NCBI GenBank assembly: GCA_019096065.1 | Contig: JAGUCH010000004.1 | Span: forward strand, 6,324,001-6,388,000 | Length of the DNA stretch: 64,000 nucleotides | Reading direction: 5' to 3' | Origin: Paracyclopina nana | Lineage: Eukaryota; Arthropoda; Copepoda; Cyclopoida; Cyclopettidae | Shown here: piece after piece, positions 10,391-23,610 of the stretch | Position numbering within the stretch: position 1 is the stretch's first letter | Layout of the letters: every line of letters begins with the position of its first letter | Made by a program: the position numbers and the translations under genes | Notes under the pieces: generated by a model | What the model was told of the DNA's origin: nothing | Databases searched by the model: none | The model's input: the letters and a program-made list of their open reading frames with translations, nothing else

Positions 10391-13300
10391 CTACGATAAT
10401 TTTGCTATGTTCCACTCAACAACTTCTTTCAAGAGAGGCATTCCGTAATGATTGGCAATGCTTTTGAACGTTCTCAGCAGCTTGCCGAGCTCCTTGGGAT
10501 CCGTCATGGTCTTGAATTTGCCAGCACAAGTACAGTGGCTGGCCAAATTGGCAAACTTTACCTCTTTGCACTTGAGGCACTGCAAATCTTGCAGAATGTA
10601 CCCCATTGTGCGCCTCGATATGGCATCCACCAATTGTTGCTCGATCTCGGCAGTGTCATAGGGAGTTTGGCAGTCAGCTGAAGCACACAGCCACACTGGG
10701 AGACCCTCGTGACTCACATGAGGATCTTTGCACAAATCAATATCCCTATAAATAGAAAAGTGTGACAAAGGCATCTACATTTCAAGCAGTAATAGCAACT
10801 TGCCTGCAATGGTTGCAGTGCTTGCAAATGATCTCGGGCAAAATGAACGAAATGCACGGGTCCCTCCAATCGGCTGCATCGCTGAACTCCCCCACGTTGA
10901 CGAGTTTCAGCAGGTTCCTCTTCAGCTGATTCACTTGCTCAGAGATCATGGAATCCAAGGAGAGGACCTTGGTCAGAGCCTTCACGAATTCCAGAGCAGG
11001 ATGCGTGAGCTTCAAATGAGAGCCCGGCAAGACGGGGAACACGGATTCCTCTTCCTTGTCAGCCTCAGGAGGGAGCTTTTTGTGGATTTTCTGCGTGACT
11101 CCAAACAACCTTTGGGCCAATTCTCCTGTGATCAGGTCTTGAGCAAATTCCTGAGCAGTTTGAGGTGCCCCTTGGCTAAGCTTACTCACAGGAGTTTGAC
11201 TCTGCGAGCTTCGTCGCCTGCGAATAGGAGTCGAGCCTGGGACCACTCGGACAGCTTCTTCCTCGAGGAATTGGTGATTTGCGGTGATGTAACCAGCAAT
11301 GACGGTATTGAAATTCTTTTGGCAAGCGCCAGCCTCGGGCAAGTAGTTTGCAAGATTCCAGTTCATTTCGATTGAAGGGCCAATGGGCTCAGCTTCCTCC
11401 TCATCGTTGTCCTCTTCCAAGACACTCATGGGGTCATCATCTTCTGGGTTCTCCTTGGCCTCGGTGCTTTTTACCCCACCGTAATTGCTGGGATCGCACC
11501 AGAGCAAAAAGTCCCAAGCGTGAGTCATTTTCATGTCAATCGAGTGGAAAAGCTCCTTGTTTCGAATTGTGGAGGTCACATAATCAACATAGGCCCTAGC
11601 ATCCTCCACAGATCTTTTCTTGGTGCAGATTATTATGCGGTTGAAATCTGCATGGATGACCACGGCACCGAGCCTCTTGAACTCGGCCACCAATTGCATG
11701 AACAGCTTCTTCATCAAGTTCAACAGAGTCTTCCTCAAGGCAGGATCGTACAAGAGAGCGTTAGTTGAGCGCAGCCATCGGTAGAAATGAATGATTTGGT
11801 AGTCAGCAAATACATTTCTGTACTGGGACACTTCCCTCAGCCAGGCTGCCACCATTGTCCTCAGAACTCTGCAGTGGAAGAAAAGTCACGTTTTACAGAT
11901 ATATTCTTCATTCGGAGCATAATTACTAAATCTCTCACCTGAAGGCATTATAGACAAGAGCTGTCTCGTCGTATGACGCTAATCCGGTACCACTGCCAGT
12001 AAGCAAATCCTCAAGACTCGATTGTGGCATGACATCGAAGGCCACAGATCCAGCGGTTCCCTCGATATCATGCACGTGATGACTTTGCAGTAAGGTATTG
12101 ACAGCCAACGCGTCAAGCTCGAGCTCGACGCAAACAGACCTATAAGCACCCGGTGCGTTGACAATCACACTCAAGTTGGCATCCTCAGGCTCAATGAGAA
12201 GTCGATTGTCGTCAGCCTCTTTGCCGCCAAGATCGGGCTTGTCCGTGGGCGAGCACCAGAGCACAAAGTTTTGCTTCCTTAAATGCCTTGCGTAGAAAAG
12301 GTCAGCTCCAAACATGGTGGTATCCTTGGGCAAATTCCCAATAGGCACATGAAAGTACCGACATTGCTCAAGTGTGGCCTTTAATAAAGAATTATAGCGA
12401 CTGCAGGTGAAACACAGTAAATTAAAGGCTACCTGAAAGTACATGTCCGATTTGAGAAAATGCCTCAGCATGACCTTAGCTCCAACCCTCTGCCAGTCCA
12501 ACACATTGTACAAATTTTCATTATCTGTCACGTGAATGGGAACCAAGGGAAAGTCAGACATGACTGGCATCACGTTAGTCAAAGTTGGAAAATCCATAAG
12601 AGACTGGACGACGACCAAGGTAGGGCCTCGCTTTTCGTCCCTGTACGTATTCAAGGCCTTTTGAATTTGTCTGAATACCTGTCGGGCCTCAGTTTCGATT
12701 CGCACTTCAAAGGCAAAATCAGCCTCTGGAAGCTTTGCGTTCTCATTCAAAGTAGTGCTGCTCCTCTCGTTGTTGTACAAACTGTTCAAGTTGGGCATTT
12801 GGTTCGATTTGACAGTATCTAACACGTAGACTAGTCCTTTTTTCGAGGTAGGCAAGAACAGCCCAAACAAAGCCTTGTTGCCCACTTTGTGGTGGTAAAA
12901 GTAGATGGTCTTGAAAGAATCCGACGACAAATACGGGTAGTGAGCTAGAGTCTTGAATTGTAGCCAGCCTAGGTCAAAAGTGTCCGTGTCACTTGAGGCG
13001 GAGGCCGCTAGTTGGCGAGCTTTGGCCTTGTCCACCACGCACAAGCAGCCCAAATCCATCAAAGCACGGAACTCTAAGGGCACCTAAAAAAGTACGCAGT
13101 TCAATAATGGGCGCAGCAATTATTCTTGTAAAGGTACGCACCTGGGTCTCGTAAATTCCTTCCACATCTGGGGTGCTCAAATCTGCCACGAGGTCACTTG
13201 CATGGGCATTATACACGTCTTCTGGCACGCGATATTCATAGAGGTTATAGACAGGATGTGACCTGGGAAGGCTTTTCTGAACTTTGCGCCACAACCTCTC

Positions 13301-16300
13301 ACTCTCCCTGTCTTCGTTGTCCTTTGGCGTTTTTTGGTTGACGTAGAAAATCCTGGGCACAATCAGCTTGATGCAATGCAAATCAGTGCCAACCAAAGCC
13401 CAAAGCTTGAACATTCCGGGTGTAGTGGTCTCCATGATTTGAATGATTTGCCAAGGGGTGTCAAGCAAGGTGCGTTGGGTCCGCTTCAGAAAACCACCGA
13501 TTCCATTGTTCACCCCGGTCCTAACTACATGACCTTGGCCTTGAGGCTCATCCAGCCTCTGCTTTTTGTTCTTCTGATATCCGACTTTTTGCTTCCTCTG
13601 CCAGGACCATTTCTTCTTTTGGAACTCAATCCACGCCTTCAAGTCCTTCCTCGGCGGAGGATTGCCAAGTACTTGCCTCCAGGACTTGGATAAGTCCTCG
13701 TCTTCAATGGGATCTCGTGATCTTTTCACATTCACAACAGGCACGTTATTTTTCGAGGTGAAAGGGGACCTCTTCGACATCATATCTTCAATGTCAACAG
13801 CATCCATTGCGACTTTTTTCTCAACGACACCAAAGAGTTCACTGATTTTCCTCTGCTTGAGCACATCATTTTTCTCCATGATTTTCTTGTGGAGCCAATC
13901 AGGGTGTTGTATCCTCGGGACTGGGTTGGGGATGCCCTGGAGAGCAGCGGGAATGGTGATGATTTTCTGAATTGTTCCACCTAGACGTTCAATGTAGTAG
14001 TCCCAATCCAGCACCTTGCGAATGTCAAAGTCATGCATAGTGTTGTCCTTCAGCCATTTCCTCAAGTAGTGCTTCCTTATTGACGGCTCTGCTTCAAAGA
14101 TGGCCAAGGGAATGGCTCTCTCGGTGACCGGAGCTCCTTCGGGCTTCTTGGAGATGATGTACTTGCACGATAGGCCAGCATCCTTCACCATTTGGTCACC
14201 AAGAAATTCAGCCAGCCGCTTGGCAGTTGAGATCGAAGTTGACTTTTGAGCACCGTACTCAGCCAAAGTCTTGGACATGGACTTGTTTTCCGCAATCAAA
14301 TCAAACAGCTCGTTGTCCGGCATATTGGCTCCTTTTGAGTACAACACATCCAGCCAATAATCGGCCACTTTGGCCACAGACTCATACACAGAAGCAAGGT
14401 TGTTGCCTTTCAAGAAAGCCTCAAACACAGTGGACTGAAAAATCTTGATGATTTGAAGCTCTCCGCGACGTTTCACCTCAAACCCCTTCAACTCGGCCAG
14501 CGAGCCGTCAAAGTTGAACACAGCATAGCGTTTCTTGAGCTTCTTCCCCTCTTCTTTGGAGGCGGGCAAAATCATTGCCAAATAGGGCCCGTCAACCTCA
14601 AAGAAAATTGAGTTCTCCTTACGCACCTCGTACTTGAGTGTTTCAGGGTCAACCAGCTCGTGATACTGGTCATTGGTATTGTTGTCTTGCACCATGATGT
14701 TCAAGACGGAGCCTGGATACGAAATGGTGACCTTCGGTTTCTTCGGGTTGTTGGTTTTGACCACAAAGTTTTCCGGAAAAGACGAGGGCAAAACGCACCA
14801 AATACCGTCAGTGTCGAGCTCAAGAGGACGCCCAATTTGCTCCACTAATTCACGGGCATTCTTGATTATGCCAGCTCCTGTGTAGCATGTAATTCCTGCC
14901 ATCTGTGATGTGGGAAGAAAAGCCGTACTAATCATATCGAGCTAAATAAAGACTGTTTGTTACCTCCATGGAATACCAACGAGCCCCTTTTCGCATGACG
15001 TATCCATAGAACGAGTTGAGAATACATTTGTGGGCCAGTTGTAAACTGTCGTAGAGCACTTCTTTGTTTTTGGCCGACTTGATCCAGGCTGCATCGCCCG
15101 ATTCGACGGCTTTGCCCACTTCCTTCTTGGCCTCTTTACCCAGTCCCTTGTATGTGTAGCGACGGTCCCGAAAAGCCCTGACTGTATCGACGTAAAAACT
15201 GTTCTCCTTCTGGCAAACAGTTGTGTATCTCTCCTCCATTTTGGTGATGTGGGTTTTCTTGTAAGCTTTGCGGCAATACTCGGACAGCCGCTTCTTTTCC
15301 GCAGCAGCTCTTTCCTCTTTTGTCAATTGATGAAAAGCCCTTAAACAAGTAAAGTATTGATGCCTTAATTGTCCATCAAGGATGAGAAAATTCTACTTAC
15401 CGAGGTGGTCCTCCAGGAAAAGCAGATGGGAACTTTTCCGTCTCCAGTTGCTGCTGGATTCTCTGAAACTCAGATTTGGAGGCGGGCATCACCTCACCTC
15501 TCCACATCCAAGGCATTTTTCGCTGACATTGAGCTCCAGGCTTGTTGAAATCGCAAGCAGCACAATTGGCTTCATCAACCATAGCGGAAGGTTGAAGTCG
15601 GTTCGTCAAAATAATGTTAGGGTACATAGCTCCCACGTCCAAATGGTAAATTACAGGAGGCTCAGAACGAGCAGGGGTGTCTCGCAACTCTGCTAGCTTC
15701 TCCTTGATCTCGTTGACTACCTCGTCGAAATTCGTGACAGTGTCAATCGGAATATTCTCCTCAACTTCAATCGCTCTTCTCATGGTCCTCTCAACATCGT
15801 CATGGAGCTTTTGAAATGCTTCTGGAACCAGCCTAAACCGACAAGGTATGTCCGCTCTGAAGACTCCCGATTCAATTGCCTCCACGTGACCTCCTACGTA
15901 GGTTTCCGAGTCGAGTACGTTTCCTGTTTCATTGGTTTTATTGAGGACACTCTCGTGTTTATTGGGAAACACGATGTTGGCACGAAAGGCTTCGACGCAA
16001 AGCAGGGATTCGCATAGCGTTCCCGACCCTTTCCGCAACACTTCATCTGGCTCCATAGGGATGATGGTACACAAGGCATAACAGAAGGGATGGACGTACT
16101 TCATGTACAAGTAGTAGGTAGCGACTGCGTCCGAAACCGAGTAGTTGGACAACTCTTGAGGCTGCTCAGCTGCCATCCTGCACATGTCCTCGGGATCAAG
16201 TTCCACGGGGTCGTATCGCAATTTGGCCTTGGCTGCAGCCTTGAGATTTTGTGAGCCCACTGGCAAGTAAGAGTCCCGTTTCACCCAACAATATGCGTCC

Positions 16301-17484
16301 ATATGAGAGGCAGGCCTTGAGGCATAGACACCCTCTCGATTCTTGGCAAATCCAATCTCCTTCGCCATGTCGAGGCCGTGATGGGCAGCCCTCGCTTCGA
16401 TGAAAGGCCAGTCGAAAAAGTCTCCGTTGTAGGTGACGAATATGTGAGGCTTCACTTCCAAGACATGATCGAACCACTTTTGGAGCAGACTCAGCTCATC
16501 GGGCTCGTTGAAGACAATGAACTCGCCCTCAAATTCTGGCTTTGGTGTGTATTCAAAGTCGTCCACATCAATGCTAATGATCTCTCGGTTGGTGATCAGG
16601 TAGCCTTGGCCATCAATCATATACGAAATCATCATGATTTGATCCACGGAGGCGTCTGGAAATTTGAGCGGCAACTTCGTCGTTTCTATGTCAAATGCAA
16701 GAACAATGCAGTCGGGACGCTCAATGATGTCCTCTCTTTTTGTGATTTCGGGCTCTTCTTCATTGCCCTTGCACTTGACTTGATACCAAGTCCCGACAAA
16801 AATCGACTTGTCAATGGACGCGCGCACATGTAAGGGTACGTCATACTCTCGAATATCCACAATGTTTTCAAGTGGATTTGATCTTGAACTACTCGCACTT
16901 TCCATATTGGAAGACATTGCTTCGGCCAGCATTTCCTGATAAGCAGTCGAATTCTTGATCCTCTCTTTGTTTTTCCTAACAGCAGCTAGTAAGTCCTTGC
17001 GCACTTTCTGCAGGTCAGTCATGTTCAGGAAGGACAGCTTAATATACGCCTGTTTGAGTCCAACCAAATGATTGGCAAGGTCGAGGTCCTCTTTCCTCAC
17101 AGTCTCAAGGCCTCTTATCAGGCCTCCGTATTTCTTGCTAAAATAAGCCGAGGTTTCTTGTATCAAATCATCGCTCTTGCATTGGATGTAGAAGTACGGC
17201 AAAAATGGCATGAAGACCTTGAACCTTTTGCCGTCCTCTTGGATGAAATAATAGTCAACAGCGGCCAACAACCGTTTGTCCTCGTCCACGACCTCTGTTG
17301 AATGCATGTTGATCAAGTAACCGACCTCTTCGCGGCCAAAGTGGTTGTTGATGCGTTCGAAGCCGTACTTAGCATCGATGACCTCAACAGCTTGAGTTTC
17401 AAGCAGTCGAAGATCAGTTTTGCCCTCATTGGACTCGTAGTCTGCATCTTTAGCCGTCAAACGGCCACTATTTTGTAGCACCAT
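10391..17484 (-). CDS. POLE: DNA polymerase epsilon catalytic subunit
   Basis: This is the leading-strand replicative polymerase: B-family polymerase plus proofreading exonuclease, acting in the nucleus with the CMG helicase. Exons on the minus strand are 17484-15401, 15339-14964, 14902-13142, 13083-12433, 12378-11939, 11868-10804 and 10745-10391, giving 2243 aa against about 2280 in vertebrates. Visible motifs are exonuclease I ([15 protein letters not shown]) with Asp265/Glu267, polymerase motif A ([14 protein letters not shown]) near 620, motif C (LDTDGIWCV) near 845, the [13 protein letters not shown] segment typical of epsilon, and the inactive second polymerase half. The C-terminal cysteine modules begin CKHCNHC and continue with CLKC and CTCAG; they bind the B subunit and FeS/Zn. 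Introns are 54-70 bp. The 54-bp one is in frame and stop-free. The last intron has a GC-AG donor. No inactivating change is seen. Confidence 0.97.
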
Positions 17485-17552
17485 TTTGGTATCAATTCAA
17501 TTAGACGACATTTCTAAAATTCTGATTTCTGCAGGTTTTGTTTTTGTTTTCT

Positions 17553-17564
17553 TTTGGCGCCAAT
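17553..17564 (-). promoter_or_regulatory. E2F-like site overlapping a CCAAT box upstream of POLE
   Basis: TTTGGCGC at 17553-17560 lies in the palindrome TTGGCGCCAA and is followed by CCAAT at 17560-17564, about 70-80 bp from the POLE start codon. E2F control of replication genes is established in animals. A second GC-rich partial palindrome (TTTTCCGCGAAA) lies at about 17594-17606. The position fits a TATA-less S-phase promoter, but binding is inferred. Confidence 0.5.
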
Positions 17565-17820
17565 CAGCGAAATGAGCGAACGCGCGGAACTTATTTTCCG
17601 CGAAATAACAATCACGCAACCTTTACAATTTTAAAAACAAATCTTCCTAACTGAAATCAAAATAGATTTTTAACTTTTAAGTTGAGGGAGCCTAAGGTAA
17701 AAGGCTTTCTGAAACCGATCATACAACGAACACGAGCAAGCAGTTATGATATCAGAGTATCAATTTACGTCATCTTTAGTAGCATAATTGATAGTGGAAT
17801 AGTTTTTATTGAACAAAGAT

Positions 17821-18594
17821 TCACTCAGGATCAGTGTCATCGGTATTCTTCCACTTTGCAAAAGCGGCAAAAAAAGCAGAAAAGTTTTTGTCGCTCGTAA
17901 GGAAAGATTTGATTTTATCCAAGGCAGCAAAACGGTCAATGTACTCATTGATGTTGGGGTACTTGGCTACCAAGGTTTGGTCCAATTCCTTGAGCCATGT
18001 AAGGGCCACAAACATGGCAAAATCAGCAATTGTAACATTGTCGCCCATCAAAAACTGCTTCTTGTCCAGATAAGTTGACAGTTGTTGAAACTTTTCATCT
18101 GATTTCTCCAAAACGCCAGCTTTCAAATTCTCCTAGCATTACAATAAGGAAAAGCAATTATAGTAGATTGCATTCAATGTCCAGGATTTTCTTACAAAAT
18201 CAGGGTTGTATGCTGCCATAGCCACAGACATTTTGAGGTCATAAGCTGTGGCAATCAGCATATCAATTTGAGAGGCCTCAATTGTATTGCTGCCATAAAG
18301 ATTATTCTTTCTTCCCAAGTATTTCAAAATAGCCGTGGATTGCGTAAGTTTGACGTCGTCATCAATGTAGTAGGGGAGGTTGGGAAAATCCAGTCCAAGG
18401 TTGAACTTATTCTTCAGCCAATTCCCAGATTGATGGGTATACACAGTATCCTCACATTCAGTACCAGTAAAATGCAAAAGCATTCGAGAGGATTGCCCAA
18501 GCTGAGCGTAATTCAATGAAAAATTGCTTGTTACAGTTCTATTTTTAATGTGATTTACCCCTTGAACTGACCAATATCCAAATTTGGGTGACAT
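17821..18594 (-). CDS. Glutathione S-transferase, Mu class
   Basis: This is a cytosolic phase-II detoxification enzyme that conjugates glutathione to electrophiles. Minus-strand exons 18594-18559, 18501-18196 and 18132-17821 give 217 aa, the usual Mu length. The thioredoxin-like N-domain has catalytic Tyr7 in GYWSVQG, the Mu-typical LGLDFPNLPYYID, and TQSTAILKYLGRK, whose Gln-Ser contacts glutathione. The helical C-domain contains NPDF, ITIAD-like VTIADFAMFVALTW and a polar tail. The first intron (57 bp) is in frame and free of stops; reading through it would add 19 residues in the active-site loop, so the spliced form is chosen. AATAAA on the minus strand is at 17810-17805. Mu GSTs are common in chelicerates and crustaceans and absent from most insects. 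Confidence 0.92.
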
Positions 18595-18699
18595 ATTGCT
18601 TCCAAGCTAGCACAAAACTTTATCTGACTCACTGACAGGCAGCTACATAGAACTGGCTATTAAGTATTTGCTATGTACACAGTGAACTCTCAGTTTATA

Positions 18700-19057
18700 C
18701 AGTCTGACCGTTCACAATTGGACGATGCGGGAATCAAAAGTTTGTTTTATGAATTCATGAATTTCGAGGCATAATGGGTATCGTTGGAAAGTTTGAACCT
18801 TTCGACATCTTTTTTGTTTTCAGACGGATTGGAAAAATATTCATAAAAATTACGCATGACAGCAAAATATAAATGATGCATCAGTATTTCTCGAGATAAT
18901 TTTCTGGGTTGCCTTGGGAAAATTAAATTTTCTCGTTTTTTCCGTTTTAATTGACTTATTCTATTTTAACAAAAAAGATGGGAAAATACTCAAGCTTTCC
19001 AACAATATCAATTTCAGTTTAGATTTCTGCACCGTCCAATATTGAACGGACAGACTG
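18700..19057. mobile_element. Mariner-like MITE with TA target duplication
   Basis: Terminal inverted repeats of about 30 bp begin CAGTCTGACCGTTCA on the left and read CAGTCTGTCCGTTCA on the reverse of the right end. TA flanks both ends (18698-18699 and 19058-19059). Further inverted similarity lies inside (GTTGGAAAGTTTG against the complement of CAAGCTTTCCAAC), so the 358-bp element can fold almost end to end. It has no coding capacity. Confidence 0.75.
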
Positions 19058-19914
19058 TATGTGGGTGTGCACGCGTTACCTTAGTTTTGGGAGCAGCTCA
19101 TATTACCAAGATTTTTTTTACATAATTCCTAGATCCTACCAAGGCAAGGCTTCCCTTAATACGGTAATGCTGGTATTTTTGTATAATAGCGTGATTGGCA
19201 AGAAAGTTAGGTATCATTACATTGCCTTAATCACGGACGTACTTAATTAATATATGAGTGTTTATCGAATTGGGTAAAGAACTCCATGAGTTCTTTAGAA
19301 TTGGGTATAGCGAATACGTAGATGATGCTTGCTTTAAAAATCTTCTATTCTTCCAAAATATTATTGGATTACACTAGATTATGCTACTTAGTCTCACAAT
19401 GACTAGCTATTTGACATACGTACTTCAGTAACTAATACAGTCATTTGGAAGATACATATAAATAGGCAAATGTTTTTAGTTCATATAGAACCTACTTAAA
19501 CGTGTTATCATCGACGGACTGTGAGAATTGTGAGGAGATTTGTGAAATCCTATCCAAATATGGACTAATTCCCCTGTGTACAGTCTCGGGCAAATGGGAA
19601 ATCTTCGTGTACAAAATAAAAATTCAAGCCTTTTTGCCTTGTTTTTATTTGATTGTTTATGTTTAAGACATTTTGCAAACTTGAAAAGGTGTCCCAGAAT
19701 TCCCTTTTTCATTGATGATACTATTATGCTATTGAGTGTACCAAATTCCCAAAAGTAACCAAATATGAAATTAGAGCACTTAGTGAGCACAATCGGCGTT
19801 CACTTAGTATATCACGGGATATGATGAATGTACAAGGTAATTTCCGTAGGAATGTATCTGTTAAGTGCGTATTTATTGCTTATACACATTGAGTTACAGC
19901 TAAATGAGCGCAAG

Positions 19915-22001
19915 TCACGCGCTTTGGCTTTCAGCCCACTTTCTCATTTCTCTTCTGAGCAGCTTACCAACGCTATTGTGAGGGATTTCATCTTTGAAGA
20001 TCACATCTCCACGAATTTTCTTGAAGTCAATCACCTGGGCATTGACGAAATCCCGAAGCTCTTCCTCCGTTAACTGAAAATTCATGGCCACAAAGTCAGA
20101 AAAAAGTGATGAAAGGAATCCCAAAAAAACCAGTTATACCTTTGAACTTTGCTTCTTTACAACAACTGCAGAAATGAGCTCTTGCACTTCTGGGCACTTT
20201 TTGCCAAAAACGAGGCTTTCAACTACGTCCGGATGCGTCTGTATTATGGCCTCAATCTCAGTGGGTGACACGTGATTGTTTCGGTACCTAAAATAATTAC
20301 CAACGGCCAATTGACGAGATATCGTAAAAGATTTCAATTTAAAAATCGGCTCTCACTTTATGAGCTCCTTCATTCTATCCACATAATAGATTGTTCCGTC
20401 ATCAGTGTAGTAGCCGATATCTCCGGTTCTTCCGAAGCCTTCCGAGTCAAAATATTGTCGCGTTTCTGAGGGCCTTTTCAAATATTCCATCATCATGCTG
20501 GGACCCTTGAAGCAAATCTCCCCAACCTCGCCCGGCTTGCAAATTTCTCCACTGTCAGGATTGACTATTTTGAGTTGTCCTGCAGAATGCAACAAGCCAA
20601 GATGCGAGTTTTCCTCCCCAATGCTAATCATTCCGCATTCAGTCTGGCCATAGCCATTGAACACTGATTGCAAATTGGGAAATTTTTGCTTCAGCCTTTC
20701 CTCGCAGATTGCAGGCACTGCAGATCCAGCTGGAAATATTCTAGTCACAGTGGACAGGTCAGCCGGGGCAATTTGTCCACTGTCAAAGCACTCGTACTCC
20801 GAGAGCTGCACGTAATGATGGGCTCCCAGCATAAGCACCTCAGGTTTGGCTTTCTTGATGGCCTTCAGCAGAACTTCCAAGGTGAATTCTTTGCCAAACA
20901 TCTGAGCAATGAGGAGGTTGACACATAAAACGTACGACATGCTTGCTTGATTTAGCTCACGTGAAAATAGCTTTGGCGCTCCCGAATTGATCGAATGCCA
21001 ACGAAAAATCCACCTATATGGAAGAAGCATGTTGTGCTCACATTGTTGCAGTGCGTGGGAATCTCATCAGACAAGGCACTGAACGCATTCCAAGCGGAGA
21101 AATGGCTGTGGCAAATTCCCTTGGGAAGCCCTGTCGTTCCGGATGACCAGAAAACCACCAGTCTGTCATTCATGACATCGCCAGTGTTGACTGGATCAGG
21201 TGCCTCCAACTCATCTGCACTTGACATCAGGGCTAAAAGGTCATCAATGCCTGAAACACGCAAAATCACTTTACACTTGGCACATATATACCTTGCATAT
21301 GTCACATTAAGGAAGCCTCGTTATCAAGACACATTCATTTTGCGCCACAGTGGTATACAAATAAGAGGTGTAATATATGCGGGTACCTTCAAATCGACCA
21401 AGGCAAAAGACTTTTATGGTTGATGCCACGTCAGACTGTTGGACTGCATTCAGCACGGTTTCTGCAGTATCTGGTGTGCAGATGATAAATTTGGCCTTGG
21501 TATCGTTGATCTGACCAGATATAGCCCTCGAGTCCAAGGCCACATCTCCGCAACTGCCGAAGCCACCCAAATGCCATGCACCAAATAAGGCCAAAAATGA
21601 ATGGTTGTGGTTGCCTACCACCATGTGGATACCATCATTTTTGAGAAAGCCAAAACGGCGAAAAACAACTGCATATTTTCTTGCTGAGGCTTCCACCTCT
21701 GAGGCCTTGACGACCTCACCTGTCATGCAATTGACCAGCCAATCCCAATCTCCTTGTCGCTTCAAATGAAGATCCATAGCCCTGAGGAGCTCCTGCAACC
21801 AAAAGCGCACTCTGATACTTTAAAAATCTTTGGAAAAAGCAATGAGTAGGAAATATTTATATGACGTTGGATGACACGAGATGAATATCTAGTTTTCACC
21901 TCATAAAAGGATCCACGTGGCACGACAGGTTTCCACGAACCATTTTCAGAGGAAACTATGATGCCGGTGTCTTGTACAATGTTTCGTTTTAATTGCTCCA
22001 T
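19915..22001 (-). CDS. Luciferase-like acyl-CoA synthetase (AMP-binding)
   Basis: This is an ANL-superfamily enzyme that activates a carboxylate through an acyl-adenylate, probably to its CoA thioester. Minus-strand exons 22001-21900, 21792-21387, 21250-20961, 20901-20357, 20287-20140 and 20073-19915 give 549 aa, the normal family size. The P-loop-like motif is SSGTTGLPKGICHSH at about 195-210. The NGYGQTECG adenylate motif, the RTGDIGYYTDDG aspartate motif, the hinge DRMKELIKYR and the C-terminal catalytic lysine in SVGKLLRR are all present. The C-terminus ends SQSA and not SKL, so a canonical peroxisomal signal is absent, unlike firefly luciferase. The substrate is unknown and light emission should not be assumed. 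Upstream, 22164-22050 is open but has no plausible join, so it is probably 5' UTR. The gene lies downstream of its own AT-rich spacer on the same strand as GST and POLE. Confidence 0.9.
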
Positions 22002-23610
22002 GTTGATATGTGTAGCGCAGCAAGCTGTTGATGGGCAAAATCGCAACTAACCGGTTATGAATTATGTTGCCGTGCTGATAAAAGTAAATAACGAGATTGA
22101 GCAAATCCTCCCTCGGATTTTGAATATGATAAGCTAATTCACGCAGTTGGTCGAGAAAAATCATAATTATGTAAAACCTGCCCAGTTTTATGCATTCGCA
22201 TTACTGTAATCATAGTGTACTGTTATGATTACAGAAGTGTATTCTGGCTTATAGGTAATTAGATAGTTTTAGGATAATGGAGTTATTTATATTTAATCTG
22301 GAGCATGATAAAGCACGTGGTGATATTTAGTGAAATTTACTGCTACTGCACCATCCTTAAAATAAGAAGGAGTAATAAATCTTGATTTTTTATTTCAAGG
22401 TCCGTTTTCAGACTTTCCATGTCTGTGTACTGCGGTACTTACCGCTCGCAATGAATACAGACGATCGGGAAACCTCTGAATACTTTGTATTGGCTGGAAA
22501 TGGCTATAATTTGATCAATTTTCCAATGAGTTTATCATTCAGGAAACCCTAAATTAAGTGCACTACTAATTCACCCCATTACTGTTGCAGTACAAACCTA
22601 ATAATAACTGTGGTATATTGAGATGAGATTTTCCTTGTAACCCCACAGATAATGAATACAAGTGGATACGTTATAAGCATTAAAGGATAGGTATCCTGAA
22701 TGCGGCAAATGCATAAAACTCTAATTTTAAGGTACACATAAATGAATTCTCATCTGAAAAAACTGAATAAGGGCTAAATTAAGCAATTAGGGATATTTTT
22801 TATAAAACCGAATAAAGTTTGTTGTTCAACCGCACGTAGATGATTAATCTAGAAAAAAGCTAGAAGGAAAGTTCTCGTTTGGCAGGAGCATTTTCATTAA
22901 TCTGCCGACAAAGTTTCCTCTTTAACATACGTTCGCAAGCAAGGCTGCGAGCTAAAAATATGCTAATAAGGCTGAGTGAGTGGCCTCAGCAGCTTAAAAA
23001 ATTAAAATAAAACTCAACCAAAAGAGCTTAGCCGTAAATACCGATTTAAAATTAAAGGACAGCTTTCATTGCAGTTTTCATGTACAACCCAGAATTAAGA
23101 TGCATAGAACGAAATTGCTGCCAATCCCATAAAATAAAATAAAATTATGTTTTAGAAAGTCGGAGGCAAGGGACGCATTGAAGCTTTGACATTCAAGCTA
23201 TAGTTAGGAAAGGAAAGGTTGCATGCCTTTAAAACCTGTATGCAACATCTCCAATTTACACGGAAGCAGCCTATAAAATATGGTTGCATAGCAGACTCGA
23301 AGGTTTTTTTTGATGGAGAATCATCATTTTACAAGTAATTTACTGCTATGGCTATTGAAATCTGCTTTGACCTTGTCAATTTTATAAAATTCATCTTAAT
23401 ATATGGCCAAAACCACGTGTGCATCTGCAAGGGAAAGGTCAAAAAAGGGAAAGGTCAAATATGAACATTTTTAAAAATTGAAATTTGATTCACACCTTTC
23501 CTTTCTACAAACAGGGAAACGGTTATTTAAAATTGGTAGTTTCCAAATTCAACTTGTATAACCTATTCCCGTGGGAGTTATCCCAACCATTACTTGAAAA
23601 GCTGCAACAA

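Noticed and set aside
10800-11768. Plus-strand ORFs of 191, 83 and 82 codons
   Set aside because: They lie antisense to POLE coding exons and have no family resemblance.
20961-21030. Alternative 28-bp intron (GTGAGC to CCATATAG) in the acyl-CoA synthetase
   Set aside because: It would remove TTCFFHIGGF, a typical family segment, and the 59-bp intron just after it gives full frame continuity.
22050-22164. Open minus-strand stretch before the acyl-CoA synthetase
   Set aside because: The only joining intron would be about 27 bp, too short, and the enzyme is already full length from 22001.
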